Source: Phenylobacterium sp. (GTDB taxonomy: Bacteria > Pseudomonadota > Alphaproteobacteria > Caulobacterales > Caulobacteraceae). From it: 64,000 nt of DNA. This document shows, piece after piece, positions 16,684 through 25,990 of the stretch. Made by a program: the position numbers and the translations under genes. Under the pieces are notes generated by a model. The model was not told the origin of the DNA and did no database searches. It saw nothing but the letters and a program-made list of their open reading frames with translations. Each line of letters starts with the position of its first letter. Position 1 is the stretch's first letter. The stretch is taken from positions 1 to 64,000 of the forward strand of contig NZ_SCTC01000007.1 in NCBI RefSeq assembly GCF_004299445.1, in the 5' to 3' direction.

Positions 16684-17076
16684 ATGTTCGACCTTCGGGT
16701 GGCGGGGCTGGCCCTTGCCGCGCTTGCGCTCAGCGGCTGCGAGGGCGCCGGCACGGCCGTCAAGCAGAGTGCGGGCGACTTCGCCAAGGAGGCCGCACAG
16801 ACGGCGAGCAGCATGGTGGGGGTGAAGACCGCCTGCACGCTTGCGGGTCAGAGCGAGGCCTTCTGCGGCTGCGTCGACGAGCGGCTGGGTTCGAAGCTGG
16901 ATGCGCGCCAGCTCGACGCGCTCTCGAAGGTGGTCGTGGAGGCGGTCCGCACGGGCTCCGTCGCGGCCGCCGCCGAGGGCTCCGATGCGCTCAGCCCCGA
17001 GACGCGTCAGGCGCTGGCGCAGTGCGCCGCGCGGGCGGCCGTGACCGGCGTTGTCGGCGAGGCGAACGCCCAGTAA
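16684..17076 (+). CDS. Small predicted lipoprotein of unknown function
   Basis: This 130-residue protein starts with a type II signal peptide, with lipobox LSGC at Cys19, so it should be lipid-anchored in the envelope. The mature part has two paired cysteines (ACTLAGQSEAFCGCVDERLG) and is otherwise helical and Ala-rich. I do not recognise a family. GAGGAG lies about 15 bp upstream of the ATG and AGGGA is closer. It stands alone between divergent and convergent neighbours. Confidence 0.65.
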   Translation: MFDLRVAGLALAALALSGCEGAGTAVKQSAGDFAKEAAQTASSMVGVKTACTLAGQSEAFCGCVDERLGSKLDARQLDALSKVVVEAVRTGSVAAAAEGSDALSPETRQALAQCAARAAVTGVVGEANAQ

Positions 17077-17092
17077 CGGGCCCTGCGCGCCG

Positions 17093-18253
17093 TCAGGCGG
17101 CCTTCGCCCAGGCCGCCTCGAACCAGGGAACCAGCCGCCGGATGGCCTCCTCGATCTCGGGCGTCGAGACCGCGAAGCTCATCCGGATGTAGCGACGACC
17201 GTCCACCGGGTCGAAGTCGATGCCGGGCGCGGTGGCGACGCCGGTATCGCTGAGCAGCTGCTTGCAGAACGCCAGACTGTCGTCGGTGAGCCGGCCCACG
17301 TCGGCATAGATGTAGAAGGCGCCGTCGGGCGGCGCGATCTTCTCCAGCCCCAGCGCCGGCAGCGCCTCGAGCAGCAGCTCGCGGTTTCGGCGGTAAGTCC
17401 CGACGTGGCCTTCCAGCTCGTCCCGGCAGTCCATGGCGACCAATGCGGCGTGCTGGGCCAGCGACGGCGCGGTCAGGAACAGGGCGCCCATGTAGGCCAC
17501 GGCGCGCGAGGCCTCGTCTCGCGGCGAGATCAGCCAGCCCAGCCGCCAGCCCGCCATCGAGAAGTACTTGGAGAAGCTGTTCACGACGATCGCGCCGGGC
17601 TCGAACTCCAGCATCGAATGGGTCGGCTCGGCGTAGCTCAGGCCGTGATAGATCTCGTCCGAGATGATGCGGATGCCCCGCTCGCGACAGACCTGCGCGA
17701 TGGCGCGAAGCTCGTCGGCCGGAATGATCGTGCCGGTGGGGTTGGCCGGGCTGGCCAGGATGACGCCGGCCGGCGCCGGGTCCAGCGCCGCCAGGGTCGC
17801 GGCGGTGAGCTGGTAGCGGGTCTCGGGCCCGCAGGCGATCTCCAGCGGGACCATGTGCAGGGCCTTGACGTTGTTGCGGTAGGCCACGTAGCCGGGCCGC
17901 GCCATGGCGATCACGTCCCCCGGCTTGAACGTCGCCGACAGCGCCAGCACCAGCGCGGGCGAGGCGCCGCAGGTGAGCGTGATCTGGATCGGGTCGATCG
18001 TGACGCCATAGCTCTCGGCGTAATGACGGCAGATGCGCGCCTTCAGGGGATCGCTGGACCAGTAGCCCATGGCGTCGGCGTCGAGCACCTCGTGGGCGCG
18101 GGCGATGGCCGCGGCGGGCGCCCCGGTCGAGGGCTGGCCGAACTCCATGTGGATGACCGAACGGCCCTCGGCCTTCAGCCGCTGGGCCAGCCCGCTGATG
18201 GAGATGGCGTAGAAGGGATCGACGATCTGGGCGCTCATGACGGCTGGATACAT
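17093..18253 (-). CDS. Class I/II pyridoxal-phosphate aminotransferase
   Basis: This 386-residue fold-type I enzyme has the PLP lysine in NSFSKYFSMAGWRLG, the ASPANPTGT loop that contacts PLP, the SDEIYHGLSY strand and the substrate-carboxylate Arg in YIRMSF. It transfers amino groups between amino acids and 2-oxo acids; the aspartate/aromatic subgroup is likely, but the substrate cannot be fixed. ATG 18253 is the longest start; ATG 18238 (giving MSAQIV) is equally possible, as neither has a clear ribosome-binding site. It is divergent from the transporter at 18351. Confidence 0.88.
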   Translation of the reverse strand: MYPAVMSAQIVDPFYAISISGLAQRLKAEGRSVIHMEFGQPSTGAPAAAIARAHEVLDADAMGYWSSDPLKARICRHYAESYGVTIDPIQITLTCGASPALVLALSATFKPGDVIAMARPGYVAYRNNVKALHMVPLEIACGPETRYQLTAATLAALDPAPAGVILASPANPTGTIIPADELRAIAQVCRERGIRIISDEIYHGLSYAEPTHSMLEFEPGAIVVNSFSKYFSMAGWRLGWLISPRDEASRAVAYMGALFLTAPSLAQHAALVAMDCRDELEGHVGTYRRNRELLLEALPALGLEKIAPPDGAFYIYADVGRLTDDSLAFCKQLLSDTGVATAPGIDFDPVDGRRYIRMSFAVSTPEIEEAIRRLVPWFEAAWAKAA

Positions 18254-18350
18254 GCCCGGCGCGCGGCGTCTACGTCCAGAGCGACCGTCATGGCCTTGAC
18301 CGCAACGGCTGCGGGCGCGAAGGCGGACGGGTTCGAGGGGAGCTCAACGC

Positions 18351-19655
18351 GTGACGACCACCACAGCCGCAGGCGCCGGCAGCGCCTCCAACCGCCGCGT
18401 GCTGGCGGCCAGCCTGGTGGGGACGGCGGTCGAGTTCTACGACTTCTACATCTACGCCACGGCCGCGGCGCTGGTGTTCCCGCAGCTGTTCTTCCCGAAA
18501 TCGTCCGACAGCGCTCAGCTGCTGCAGAGCTACGCGACCTTCGCCGTCGCCTTCTTCGCGCGGCCGGTGGGCGCCGCGTTCTTCGGCCACTTCGGCGACC
18601 GGATCGGGCGGAAGTCGACCCTGGTGGCGTCGCTGCTGACGATGGGCCTGTCGACGCTGCTGATCGCCTTCCTGCCCAGCTATGCGCTGGTGGGCTGGGT
18701 GGCGCCGGCCCTGCTTTGCCTGCTGCGCTTCGGCCAGGGCTTCGGCCTGGGCGGCGAGTGGGGCGGTGCGGCGCTGTTGGCCGTGGAGAATGCGCCGCCG
18801 GGCTGGAAGGCCCGGTTCGGGATGTTCCCCCAGCTCGGCGCGCCGGTGGGCTTCATAGCGGCCAACGGGCTGTTCCTTCTGCTGGGCGTCATGCTGTCGC
18901 CGGAAGCGTTCATCGACTGGGGCTGGCGCCTGCCGTTCCTGGCCAGCGCGATCCTGGTGGGGCTGGGGCTGTGGATCCGTCTCCGGATCACCGAGACACC
19001 CGACTTCCAGAAGGCCATGGCCGAGGCCGAGCCCAGCCACGTGCCGATGGCCGAGACCATCCGGCGTCACCCCGGCGCGCTGGTGGCCGGCACCTTTGCG
19101 GTCGTCGCCTGCTTCGCGCTGTTCTACCTCTCGACGGCGTTCGCCCTGGGCTATGGGACGGCGACGCTCGGCTACAGCCGCGAGACGTTCCTGGGCGTTC
19201 AGCTAGGCGCCATCCTGTTCCTGGCGGCCGGCATCATCATGGCGGGCTACGCCTCGGACGCCAGCAACGCGCGCCGCGTGCTGATGGGCGGCTGCTTCGC
19301 CACCGTGGCCGTGGGCGGCGTGATGGGCGCGATGATGGGCTCAGGCTCGCTCATGCTGATCTGGGCCTGGCTGTCGCTGGCGCTGTTCGCGATGGGCTTC
19401 GTCTACGGACCCCTGGGGGCGTTCCTGCCCAGCCTGTTCCCGCCCCGGGTGCGTTACACAGGCGCGTCGCTGGCCTTCAACGTCGGCGGCATCATCGGCG
19501 GCGGCATGGCGCCCATAGCCGCCCAGGCGCTGGCCGACCGCGGCGGCCTGACCCTGGTGGGCGGCTACCTGGTGGCGGCCGGCGTGCTCAGCCTGGCGGG
19601 TCTCTGGTTCTGCAAGCCGCCGCCGGATGTCGCCCAGCCGACACAGCAACCTTAA
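18351..19655 (+). CDS. MFS transporter, metabolite:H+ symporter (MHS) type
   Basis: The 434-residue membrane protein has about 12 hydrophobic helices and MHS-family marks: an early GTAVEFYDFYIYATAAALVF in the first helix, the loop 2-3 motif GHFGDRIGRKSTL, and RFGQGFGLGGEWGGA in helix 4. Relatives (ProP, KgtP, ShiA) import small zwitterions or organic acids with protons across the inner membrane; the substrate here is unknown. The start is GTG with GAGGGGA about 11 bp upstream. Confidence 0.88.
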   Translation: MTTTTAAGAGSASNRRVLAASLVGTAVEFYDFYIYATAAALVFPQLFFPKSSDSAQLLQSYATFAVAFFARPVGAAFFGHFGDRIGRKSTLVASLLTMGLSTLLIAFLPSYALVGWVAPALLCLLRFGQGFGLGGEWGGAALLAVENAPPGWKARFGMFPQLGAPVGFIAANGLFLLLGVMLSPEAFIDWGWRLPFLASAILVGLGLWIRLRITETPDFQKAMAEAEPSHVPMAETIRRHPGALVAGTFAVVACFALFYLSTAFALGYGTATLGYSRETFLGVQLGAILFLAAGIIMAGYASDASNARRVLMGGCFATVAVGGVMGAMMGSGSLMLIWAWLSLALFAMGFVYGPLGAFLPSLFPPRVRYTGASLAFNVGGIIGGGMAPIAAQALADRGGLTLVGGYLVAAGVLSLAGLWFCKPPPDVAQPTQQP

Positions 19656-19705
19656 CTTTAGGATTTCCGACAGTTATATGACGCTTCTCGACCGAGAGGC
19701 GACGC

Positions 19706-20428
19706 ATGTCGGGCCGCAAGCCTGTGTTGATCGAGTGGCGGTGGGTCGGCTTCGCGCTCGCCGTGCTGCTCGCCTTCGACGTCACCGACATCGCGTTCTA
19801 TGCGGGCCACGTCCTGTCGCTCCACGGTCTCGCGCCGGGATGGCTGCAGACCAAGCTCTTCGACATCAACCGCGAGTTCGGGCTGGTCGAAGATCTCGAG
19901 TACGGCAAATCGCTCGTGTGCGCCGTCGCCATGGGGCTCTGCGCCCGGCGTCGTCGCGAGATCGTTTTCGTCGCGCTGGCGGCGCTGCACATCTGGCTGG
20001 CGGCCGATAACGCGATGGCGCTGCACGAACGCATCGGCCGCGTTCTTGGGGAGCGGCTGCTGGGCGGCGCGACCCTGGGCCTGGAGCGGCCGGCCGATCT
20101 GGCGCAGGTGGTGTTCTTTGGGACGATCGGACTGATGCTCATCGCCCTCTTCGCGGTGCTACTGCGGCGCGCCCCGCCGCCGCTGGCGAGGACCGGCGTG
20201 ATCCTGCTGGCCGCGGCCGCATCGCCCGGCCTCTTCGGCGTGTTCGTCGACGCGTTCCGCGCCACGCCCGCGGCGGTCCCGCTCAGCGAAACGGCGCTGA
20301 TCATCCTCGAGGACGGCGGCGAGACGGTGATGCTGTCGCTGGCGACGGCGCTTTGCATCGGCTGCCTGCGTCACTCCCGGACGTGGGGCCGTTCGCGGGT
20401 CGCGGAACCCGCCGGCGTCCGCGCCTAG
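19706..20428 (+). CDS. Multi-pass membrane protein of unknown function
   Basis: The 240 residues contain about six hydrophobic segments (about 12-33, 66-80, 84-98, 128-152, 160-180 and 203-222) separated by short, Arg-rich loops, so an inner-membrane location is likely. Conserved-looking polar residues lie inside membrane segments (HIWLAADNAMALHER and ILEDGGE). I recognise no family. It follows the transporter by 50 bp on the same strand and may share its transcript. Confidence 0.65.
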   Translation: MSGRKPVLIEWRWVGFALAVLLAFDVTDIAFYAGHVLSLHGLAPGWLQTKLFDINREFGLVEDLEYGKSLVCAVAMGLCARRRREIVFVALAALHIWLAADNAMALHERIGRVLGERLLGGATLGLERPADLAQVVFFGTIGLMLIALFAVLLRRAPPPLARTGVILLAAAASPGLFGVFVDAFRATPAAVPLSETALIILEDGGETVMLSLATALCIGCLRHSRTWGRSRVAEPAGVRA

Positions 20429-20438
20429 AGGCGGCCCG

Positions 20439-21305
20439 TCAGACCGGAACGTCGCCCGCGACCGTCGTGCGGTGCATCACCCGCAGGTGGCCGTCATAGC
20501 CGCCCTCGGCGAAATGCATGGTGCAGCGGTTGTCCCACATGAGCACCATCCCGGGTCGCCACTTGTGCCGGTAGCGGTACTTGTCCTGCAGCAGATGCTT
20601 GTAGAGGAAGCCCAGCACGGCGTCGGCTTCCATGTCGGTGAGGCCCTCGACGCCGACGGTATACGTCGGGCTGACGAACAGCGCCTTGCGGCCCGTGACC
20701 GGATGGGTGCGGACCAGCGGGTGCGGGTGGGTTTTGTCAGCCTCGGCCGAGTAGAGGATCTTCATCGCCCGCTTCTCGGTCTCCCGGGCGAAGAGCCCCT
20801 GGGCGCCGTAGGGCCGGCCTGCGGAGTGGATCGCACGCAGCGGCGCCAGCATCGCCTGCATCGTGGGCGAAAGGTCGTCGTAGGCGCGCGCCGCATCGAT
20901 GAAGAGCGTGTCGCCGCCTACCGGCGGGGTGACCTCGGACCGCAGGATGGTGGCCGCGGGCGGCGCCGGCTGGAAGCTCCAGTCGGAGTGCCAGCCGCCA
21001 CCGAAGTTGGGAGCCTTCTCATCGGGCTCGCGCCGCAGTTCCAGCACGTTGGGCCGACCGGGCATCGGCGCGATGAAGGGGTCGTCGCCGAACGGACCCA
21101 TCTGCAGCGTGAAGGCCTCGAGCTCGTCCAGGCTGAGCGGCTGATCGGGAAACGACAGCACGGCGTGCCTGGCCCAGGCGTCGCGGATCGCCGCCATGGT
21201 CCCGGCGGAAAGCGGTTTCGACAGGTCGACGCCAGTCACCTCCGCGCCAAAACCGCTGTCCTCGGCCCGCACCTGAATCGGGCCCGCTGTTGCGCCATCC
21301 GCCAT
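20439..21305 (-). CDS. TauD/TfdA-family 2-oxoglutarate dioxygenase
   Basis: The 288-residue enzyme has the TauD metal triad His106/Asp108 (GGWHSDWSF) and His264 (CTMHFAEGGY), plus the 2-oxoglutarate Arg in the HLRVMHRTT segment. The N-terminal GFGAEVTGVDLSKPL is typical. It would use O2 and 2-oxoglutarate to hydroxylate, and often cleave, a small organic substrate such as a sulfonate, a phenoxyacid or an alkyl sulfate. The substrate is not determinable. It lies just downstream of the epoxide-hydrolase-like gene (18-bp gap), suggesting one transcript. Confidence 0.88.
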   Translation of the reverse strand: MADGATAGPIQVRAEDSGFGAEVTGVDLSKPLSAGTMAAIRDAWARHAVLSFPDQPLSLDELEAFTLQMGPFGDDPFIAPMPGRPNVLELRREPDEKAPNFGGGWHSDWSFQPAPPAATILRSEVTPPVGGDTLFIDAARAYDDLSPTMQAMLAPLRAIHSAGRPYGAQGLFARETEKRAMKILYSAEADKTHPHPLVRTHPVTGRKALFVSPTYTVGVEGLTDMEADAVLGFLYKHLLQDKYRYRHKWRPGMVLMWDNRCTMHFAEGGYDGHLRVMHRTTVAGDVPV

Positions 21306-21323
21306 GACGTTCCTCCCCTGGAT

Positions 21324-21695
21324 CTAGCCGCCCAGCGCCCGAGTGTACGTGGCCAGGTCGAAGTAGTCGCGCCAGACCCTGATCTTGCCGTCCTGCATTT
21401 CGAACACCCCGCAGCATGGCAGGTCTACCCGCTTTTCGCCCAGACGCGTCCGGTCAAGCCGTTCGACGATCACCACATCCCCCGCTTCGGCGAGGTTGAG
21501 GATGTCCCATTCGGTCGCCGACCAGTCCTTGATGAATCCCGCGATGAAGGCCTGGACCGCGGCGCGACCGACCACCGGCCGGGCGGGCATGTTGTGATAG
21601 ACGCCGTCCTCGGTGAAGAACCCGGCCAGTTCCGCTGCGTCCAGCCGCGACCAGGCGGCGACGAAGTTGCGGACGATCTCGGCGTTGGCGGCCAT
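21324..21695 (-). CDS. Limonene-1,2-epoxide-hydrolase-like protein (SnoaL/NTF2 fold)
   Basis: This 123-residue single-domain protein has the NTF2-like cone fold. It keeps the Arg-x-Asp plus Asp arrangement of limonene epoxide hydrolases: Arg79 and Asp81 in VERLDR, and Asp110 in VWRDYFDL. These residues position a water to open an epoxide. The start at ATG 21695 is preceded by GGGAGGGA, an excellent ribosome-binding site; the longer open frame is a shadow of cobS. It is paired with the downstream TauD-family gene. Confidence 0.82.
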   Translation of the reverse strand: MAANAEIVRNFVAAWSRLDAAELAGFFTEDGVYHNMPARPVVGRAAVQAFIAGFIKDWSATEWDILNLAEAGDVVIVERLDRTRLGEKRVDLPCCGVFEMQDGKIRVWRDYFDLATYTRALGG

Positions 21696-21809
21696 GGCGG
21701 CAGTCCCTCCCTTCCCCAGCGGCGCCCGGTCCCTGCGCAGGCGCTTCTTCATTTTCCGATGAAACACCCGTTTGCGTACGCGGCGGCAAGCTTGTAATCG
21801 AACCCGGCC

Positions 21810-22811
21810 ATGGCCGCTTACGACACAACCGAAGACAAGCTCATCACGCTGACCCCCGACACGGAGGTCGACGTGCGATCGACCTTCAATGTCGACTTCG
21901 ACATGAAGGTCCCGGCTTTCAGCGAGCGTGACAGCCACGTGCCGGACATCGATCCGGCCTACAAGTTCGATCCTGAGACCACGCGGGCGATCTGCGCCGG
22001 TTTCGCCTTCGACCGTCGGGTGATGGTCCAGGGCTATCACGGCACCGGCAAGTCGACCCACATCGAGCAGGTGGCCGCGCGGCTGAACTGGCCGATGATC
22101 CGCGTGAACCTGGACAGCCACATCAGCCGGATCGACCTGGTCGGCAAGGACGCCATCGTCCTGAAGGACGGCAAGCAGGTCACCGAGTTCCGCGAAGGCA
22201 TGCTGCCGTGGGCGCTGCAGCGCCCGATCGCGCTGGTCTTCGACGAGTACGACGCCGGCCGGCCCGACGTGATGTTCGTGATCCAGCGCGTGCTGGAAGC
22301 CTCGGGCAAGCTGACCCTGCTGGACCAGAACCGCGTGATCCGGGCCAACCCGTATTTCCGCCTGTTCTCGACCACCAACACGATCGGGCTCGGTGACACC
22401 ACCGGGCTCTATCACGGCACCCAGCAGATCAATCAGGCGCAGATGGACCGCTGGTCCATCGTCACCACGCTGAACTACCTCAGCCACGACGTGGAAGCCG
22501 AGATCGTGCTGGCTAAGAGCCCGTCCTACCAGACGGCCGAGGGCCGGCGGACGATCAACGCCATGGTGCGCGTCGCCGACATGACCCGGAACGCCTTCAT
22601 GAACGGCGACATCTCGACCGTAATGAGCCCGCGGACCGTGATCACCTGGGCGCAGAACGCCGAGATCTTCGGCGGCGACATCGGGCTCGCGTTCCGGATG
22701 ACGTTCCTGAACAAGTGCGACGAGCTGGAGCGCGGCACCGTCGCTGAGTTCTTCCAGCGCGCCTTCGGCCAGGACCTGCCCGAGAGCACGGCGCGCGTGC
22801 GCGTGGCCTAG
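21810..22811 (+). CDS. cobS: Cobaltochelatase subunit CobS
   Basis: CobS is the AAA+ ATPase subunit of the aerobic cobaltochelatase (CobNST) that inserts Co2+ into hydrogenobyrinate diamide. The 333 residues show Walker A GYHGTGKS (75-82), Walker B ALVFDEYD (about 140-147), a sensor asparagine in [10 protein letters not shown] and the typical CobS segments MLPWALQRP and [18 protein letters not shown]. Length fits the family. TTGCGT (21772-21777), a 17-bp spacer and TAATCG (21795-21800) could be a promoter with a very short leader. Its usual partner cobT is not next to it; the downstream gene is unrelated. Confidence 0.93.
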   Translation: MAAYDTTEDKLITLTPDTEVDVRSTFNVDFDMKVPAFSERDSHVPDIDPAYKFDPETTRAICAGFAFDRRVMVQGYHGTGKSTHIEQVAARLNWPMIRVNLDSHISRIDLVGKDAIVLKDGKQVTEFREGMLPWALQRPIALVFDEYDAGRPDVMFVIQRVLEASGKLTLLDQNRVIRANPYFRLFSTTNTIGLGDTTGLYHGTQQINQAQMDRWSIVTTLNYLSHDVEAEIVLAKSPSYQTAEGRRTINAMVRVADMTRNAFMNGDISTVMSPRTVITWAQNAEIFGGDIGLAFRMTFLNKCDELERGTVAEFFQRAFGQDLPESTARVRVA

Positions 22812-22911
22812 CGCTGCGACTGTCGCCGGCGCTCAGCCTTTGAGCGCGTGATCTAGACCAGCCTTGCGGCTACCTCGTCCCGGCGCGATGCTGGCCGCGG
22901 GAGGACTGGCC

Positions 22912-23955
22912 ATGAAGACGATGCAGATCGCGCTTGGCTTCGGGGTGGCGCTGCTGGCGACCACGGCGCTCGCTCAGGGCAAGCGGCCCGACATCGAGGG
23001 CAACTGGACCAACGCCACGATGACATCGCAGACGCGCCCGGCGCAGTACGGCGGGCGGCTGGCGATGACGGCCGAGGAGGTCGCCAAGATCGAGAGCGCC
23101 GCGGCGGCGCAGATCGAGAAGGGCAACCAGCGGACCGATCCCAATGCCCCCACCGTCGCGGACGGCACGGTGGGCGGGTACAACCGCGGCTTCCTGGATC
23201 CCGGCCTGCGGGTCATGCGCGTGCGTGGCGAGCCCCGGACCAGCCTGATCACCACGCCCGACGGGCAGGTTCCCGCCCCGCGCCCCGGCTCGAAGGTGTC
23301 GGCCGCCGAGATGCGCGCGTTCTCGGGCTCGCCTTACTATCTCGATCAGTACGGCGCAGCCGCCCTCTATGGCGAGGATCAGCAGACCGCGCGGCGCTAC
23401 AACAATCCGGAAGAGATGAGCCTGGCCGACCGGTGCCTGACTTCGTTCGGCCGCAACGGGCCGCCGCCGATGATGTCCAACGGCTTCTACAACAACAACT
23501 ATTCCATCGTTCAGGGGACCGACGCGGTCGTCATCGTGGTCGAGATGGTCCACGACGCGCGGGTGGTCCGGCTGGGTTCGCGGGAGCATCGGGCGGACTC
23601 GGTCAGGCCCTGGTTCGGCGATTCCGTCGGCTGGTACGACGGCGACACGCTGGTGGTGGAGACCACCAACTTTCCCAAGGCCCAGGCCTTCTTCGGCGCC
23701 TGGGAAGACCTGAAGGTGACTGAGCGGTTCCGGCGGGTGAGCAAGGACCGGCTGGGCTATGCGTTCACCGTCGAGGCGCCCAGCGTCTGGGACAAGCCCT
23801 GGGGCGGTGAGTACGAGTTCGCCGCCCTGGACGGGCAGGTCTACGAGTACGCCTGCCACGAGGGGAACTACGCCATGCCCGGCATTCTGGGCGGCAGCCG
23901 CGCGGCCGACCGGGCCGAGACGGCCGCGCCGGTGAAGCCAGGCGGCGCGAACTAG
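22912..23955 (+). CDS. Secreted protein of unknown function
   Basis: The 347-residue protein has a signal peptide (MKTMQIALGFGVALLATTALAQ, cleaved near residue 22). The mature part is rich in Tyr, Gly and Trp, with conserved-looking blocks GNWTN, DRCL, VVEMVHDARVVRLG, GDSVGWYDGDTLVVETTNF and a C-terminal YEYACHEGNYAM. I have seen this GWYDGDTLVVET pattern in uncharacterised periplasmic proteins but cannot name a function. GGGAGGA precedes ATG 22912, which settles the start over ATG 22864. Confidence 0.72.
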   Translation: MKTMQIALGFGVALLATTALAQGKRPDIEGNWTNATMTSQTRPAQYGGRLAMTAEEVAKIESAAAAQIEKGNQRTDPNAPTVADGTVGGYNRGFLDPGLRVMRVRGEPRTSLITTPDGQVPAPRPGSKVSAAEMRAFSGSPYYLDQYGAAALYGEDQQTARRYNNPEEMSLADRCLTSFGRNGPPPMMSNGFYNNNYSIVQGTDAVVIVVEMVHDARVVRLGSREHRADSVRPWFGDSVGWYDGDTLVVETTNFPKAQAFFGAWEDLKVTERFRRVSKDRLGYAFTVEAPSVWDKPWGGEYEFAALDGQVYEYACHEGNYAMPGILGGSRAADRAETAAPVKPGGAN

Positions 23956-23962
23956 CCGACCC

Positions 23963-25873
23963 CTATTTCCGGAAGTAGTCCCAGACCCGCTTCGCCAGCG
24001 CCTCGCTCACCCCGTCCACCTTCGCGAGGTCCTCGACGCTGGCGCGGCTGACGCCGCGGGCGCTTCCGAAGGCGTGCAGCAGCGCCCGCTTGCGCCCCGG
24101 CCCCACGCCCTCGATCTCGTCGAGGGGGTTCTTCTTCATGTCGATGGCGCGCTTGGCCCGGTGCGTGCCGATGGCGAAGCGGTGGGCCTCGTCGCGCAGG
24201 CGCTGGAGGTAGTAGAGGACCGGGCTCTTCGGCTCGAGCATGAAGGGCTCCTTGCCGGGGATGAAGAAGCGCTCGAGGCCGGCATCGCGGTCGGGGCCCT
24301 TGGCGACGCCGACCACCGGGATGTCGTCGACGCCCAGGTCGGCCATGATCTCGAGAGCGGCCGAGAGCTGGCCCGCGCCGCCGTCGACCAGCACCAGGTC
24401 GGGACGCGCAAAGCCCGAGTCCTCGCCCGTGATCCCTTCCTCTTCCTCCTTCACCAGCCGCGCGAAACGGCGGCGCAGCACCTCCTTCATCATCCCGAAG
24501 TCGTCGCCGGGGGTGAGCTCGGTGCTCTTGATGTTGAACTTGCGGTACTGGCTCTTCTGGAAGCCGTCGGGGCCGGCCACGATCATGCCGCCGACGGCGT
24601 TCGTGCCCATGATGTGGCTGTTGTCATAGACCTCGATCCGCTCGGGCTGGGTCTCAAGGCCGAAGGCCTCGCAGACCCCGGCCAGCAGCTTGGACTGGGC
24701 CGAGCTCTCGGACATCTTCCGGCCCAGCGCCTCGCGGGCGTTGGTGTGGGCGTGGTCCACCAGCTGGCGCTTCTCGCCGCGCTGGGGCCGACCGATCTCG
24801 ACCTTGCGGCCTGATTTCTGGGCGAAGGCCTCCTGCAGCAGCTCGCGCTCGGCCGGTTCGATGGAGACCAGGATCAGCCGGGGGATCGGCTTGTCGTCGT
24901 AGAACTGGCCCAGGAAGGCGCCCATGATGTCGGCGTCCTCGTCGCTCTTGTCGACGCGGGGGAAGTAGGCGCGGTTGCCCCAGTTCTGGCCGGCGCGGAA
25001 GAAAAACACCTGGACGCAGGCCTGGCCGCCCTCGGAGTGCAGCGCGAAGACGTCGGCCTCCTCCAGGGTCTCGGGATTGATCTGGGTCTCCTGCGCCACC
25101 GAGGCCAGGGCGCGGATGCGGTCGCGCAGGCGGGCGGCCACTTCGAACTCCATGTCGTCGGAGGCCTTCTGCATCGCCTCCGACATGCGCTGCATGACGG
25201 CCCGCGAGCGGCCGCGCAGGAAGTCCTCGGCCTGATCGACCAGCCCGGAGTAGTCCTCGATGGAGATCAGGCCGGTGCAGGGCGCTGCGCAGCGCTTGAT
25301 CTGATGCAGCATGCAGGGCCGCGTGCGGCTCTCGTAAACGCTGTCGGAACACGAGCGGAGCAGGAACGCCTTCTGCAGGGTGTTGAGCGTCTTGTTGACC
25401 GAGTAGGCGGAGGCGAACGGGCCGAAGTAATCGCCCTTGATGGTGTGGGCGCCGCGGTGCTTGCGCAGCTGGGCCGCCGGGTGCTCGCGGCGGATGACGA
25501 TCTCCGGGAACGACTTGTCGTCGCGCAGCAGGACATTGAAGCGCGGCTTCAGCTGCTTGATTAGGTTGATCTCGAGCAGCAGGGCGTCGGTCTCGGTGCG
25601 GGTGGTGACGAACTCCATCGAGCGCGTCTGGTCGACCATGTGGGCGATGCGCTGGGTATGGAAGCGACCCTGAGCGTACTGGATGACGCGCTTCTTCAGG
25701 CTGCGCGCTTTGCCCACATAAAGGACTTCGCCATCCTCCCCCATCATGCGGTACACGCCGGGGCGATCCGGCAGGCGGGTGACCTCGTCCTTGATGAGCG
25801 CCGCACCCTTCAGCGGCGCGGCGTCCAAACGCTCGGCGTCGATCAGGGACGGCGGGGGAGAGGCTTCCGACAT
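23963..25873 (-). CDS. uvrC: Excinuclease ABC subunit C
   Basis: UvrC makes the two incisions of nucleotide excision repair after recruitment by UvrB. In 636 residues it shows the N-terminal GIY-YIG nuclease ([19 protein letters not shown], about 38-56), the Cys-rich [15 protein letters not shown] segment, a UVR motif ([14 protein letters not shown]), the RNase H-like C-terminal nuclease ([17 protein letters not shown] and [12 protein letters not shown]) and terminal HhH motifs ([13 protein letters not shown]). Length fits the family. ATG 25873 is preferred because the family homology starts soon after; an upstream ATG at 25954 gives an extra Pro-rich leader. Confidence 0.95.
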   Translation of the reverse strand: MSEASPPPSLIDAERLDAAPLKGAALIKDEVTRLPDRPGVYRMMGEDGEVLYVGKARSLKKRVIQYAQGRFHTQRIAHMVDQTRSMEFVTTRTETDALLLEINLIKQLKPRFNVLLRDDKSFPEIVIRREHPAAQLRKHRGAHTIKGDYFGPFASAYSVNKTLNTLQKAFLLRSCSDSVYESRTRPCMLHQIKRCAAPCTGLISIEDYSGLVDQAEDFLRGRSRAVMQRMSEAMQKASDDMEFEVAARLRDRIRALASVAQETQINPETLEEADVFALHSEGGQACVQVFFFRAGQNWGNRAYFPRVDKSDEDADIMGAFLGQFYDDKPIPRLILVSIEPAERELLQEAFAQKSGRKVEIGRPQRGEKRQLVDHAHTNAREALGRKMSESSAQSKLLAGVCEAFGLETQPERIEVYDNSHIMGTNAVGGMIVAGPDGFQKSQYRKFNIKSTELTPGDDFGMMKEVLRRRFARLVKEEEEGITGEDSGFARPDLVLVDGGAGQLSAALEIMADLGVDDIPVVGVAKGPDRDAGLERFFIPGKEPFMLEPKSPVLYYLQRLRDEAHRFAIGTHRAKRAIDMKKNPLDEIEGVGPGRKRALLHAFGSARGVSRASVEDLAKVDGVSEALAKRVWDYFRK

Positions 25874-25990
25874 GGCCACGAATATAGGCGAGTCCTGGCG
25901 CGGCTGCAGGGCTGCCCCATTTGCCCATCCGGGCGCGGGAACAGGCGTGGCCATGGCGCGTTGCCCGAACGAGGGGGAGCGTAAGCAACA

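Noticed and set aside
17051..19681. A very long open frame (about 876 codons) on the plus strand across the aminotransferase and transporter
   Set aside because: It is out of frame with two clear family proteins, is low-complexity Arg/Gly/Pro/His-rich, and is an effect of high GC content.
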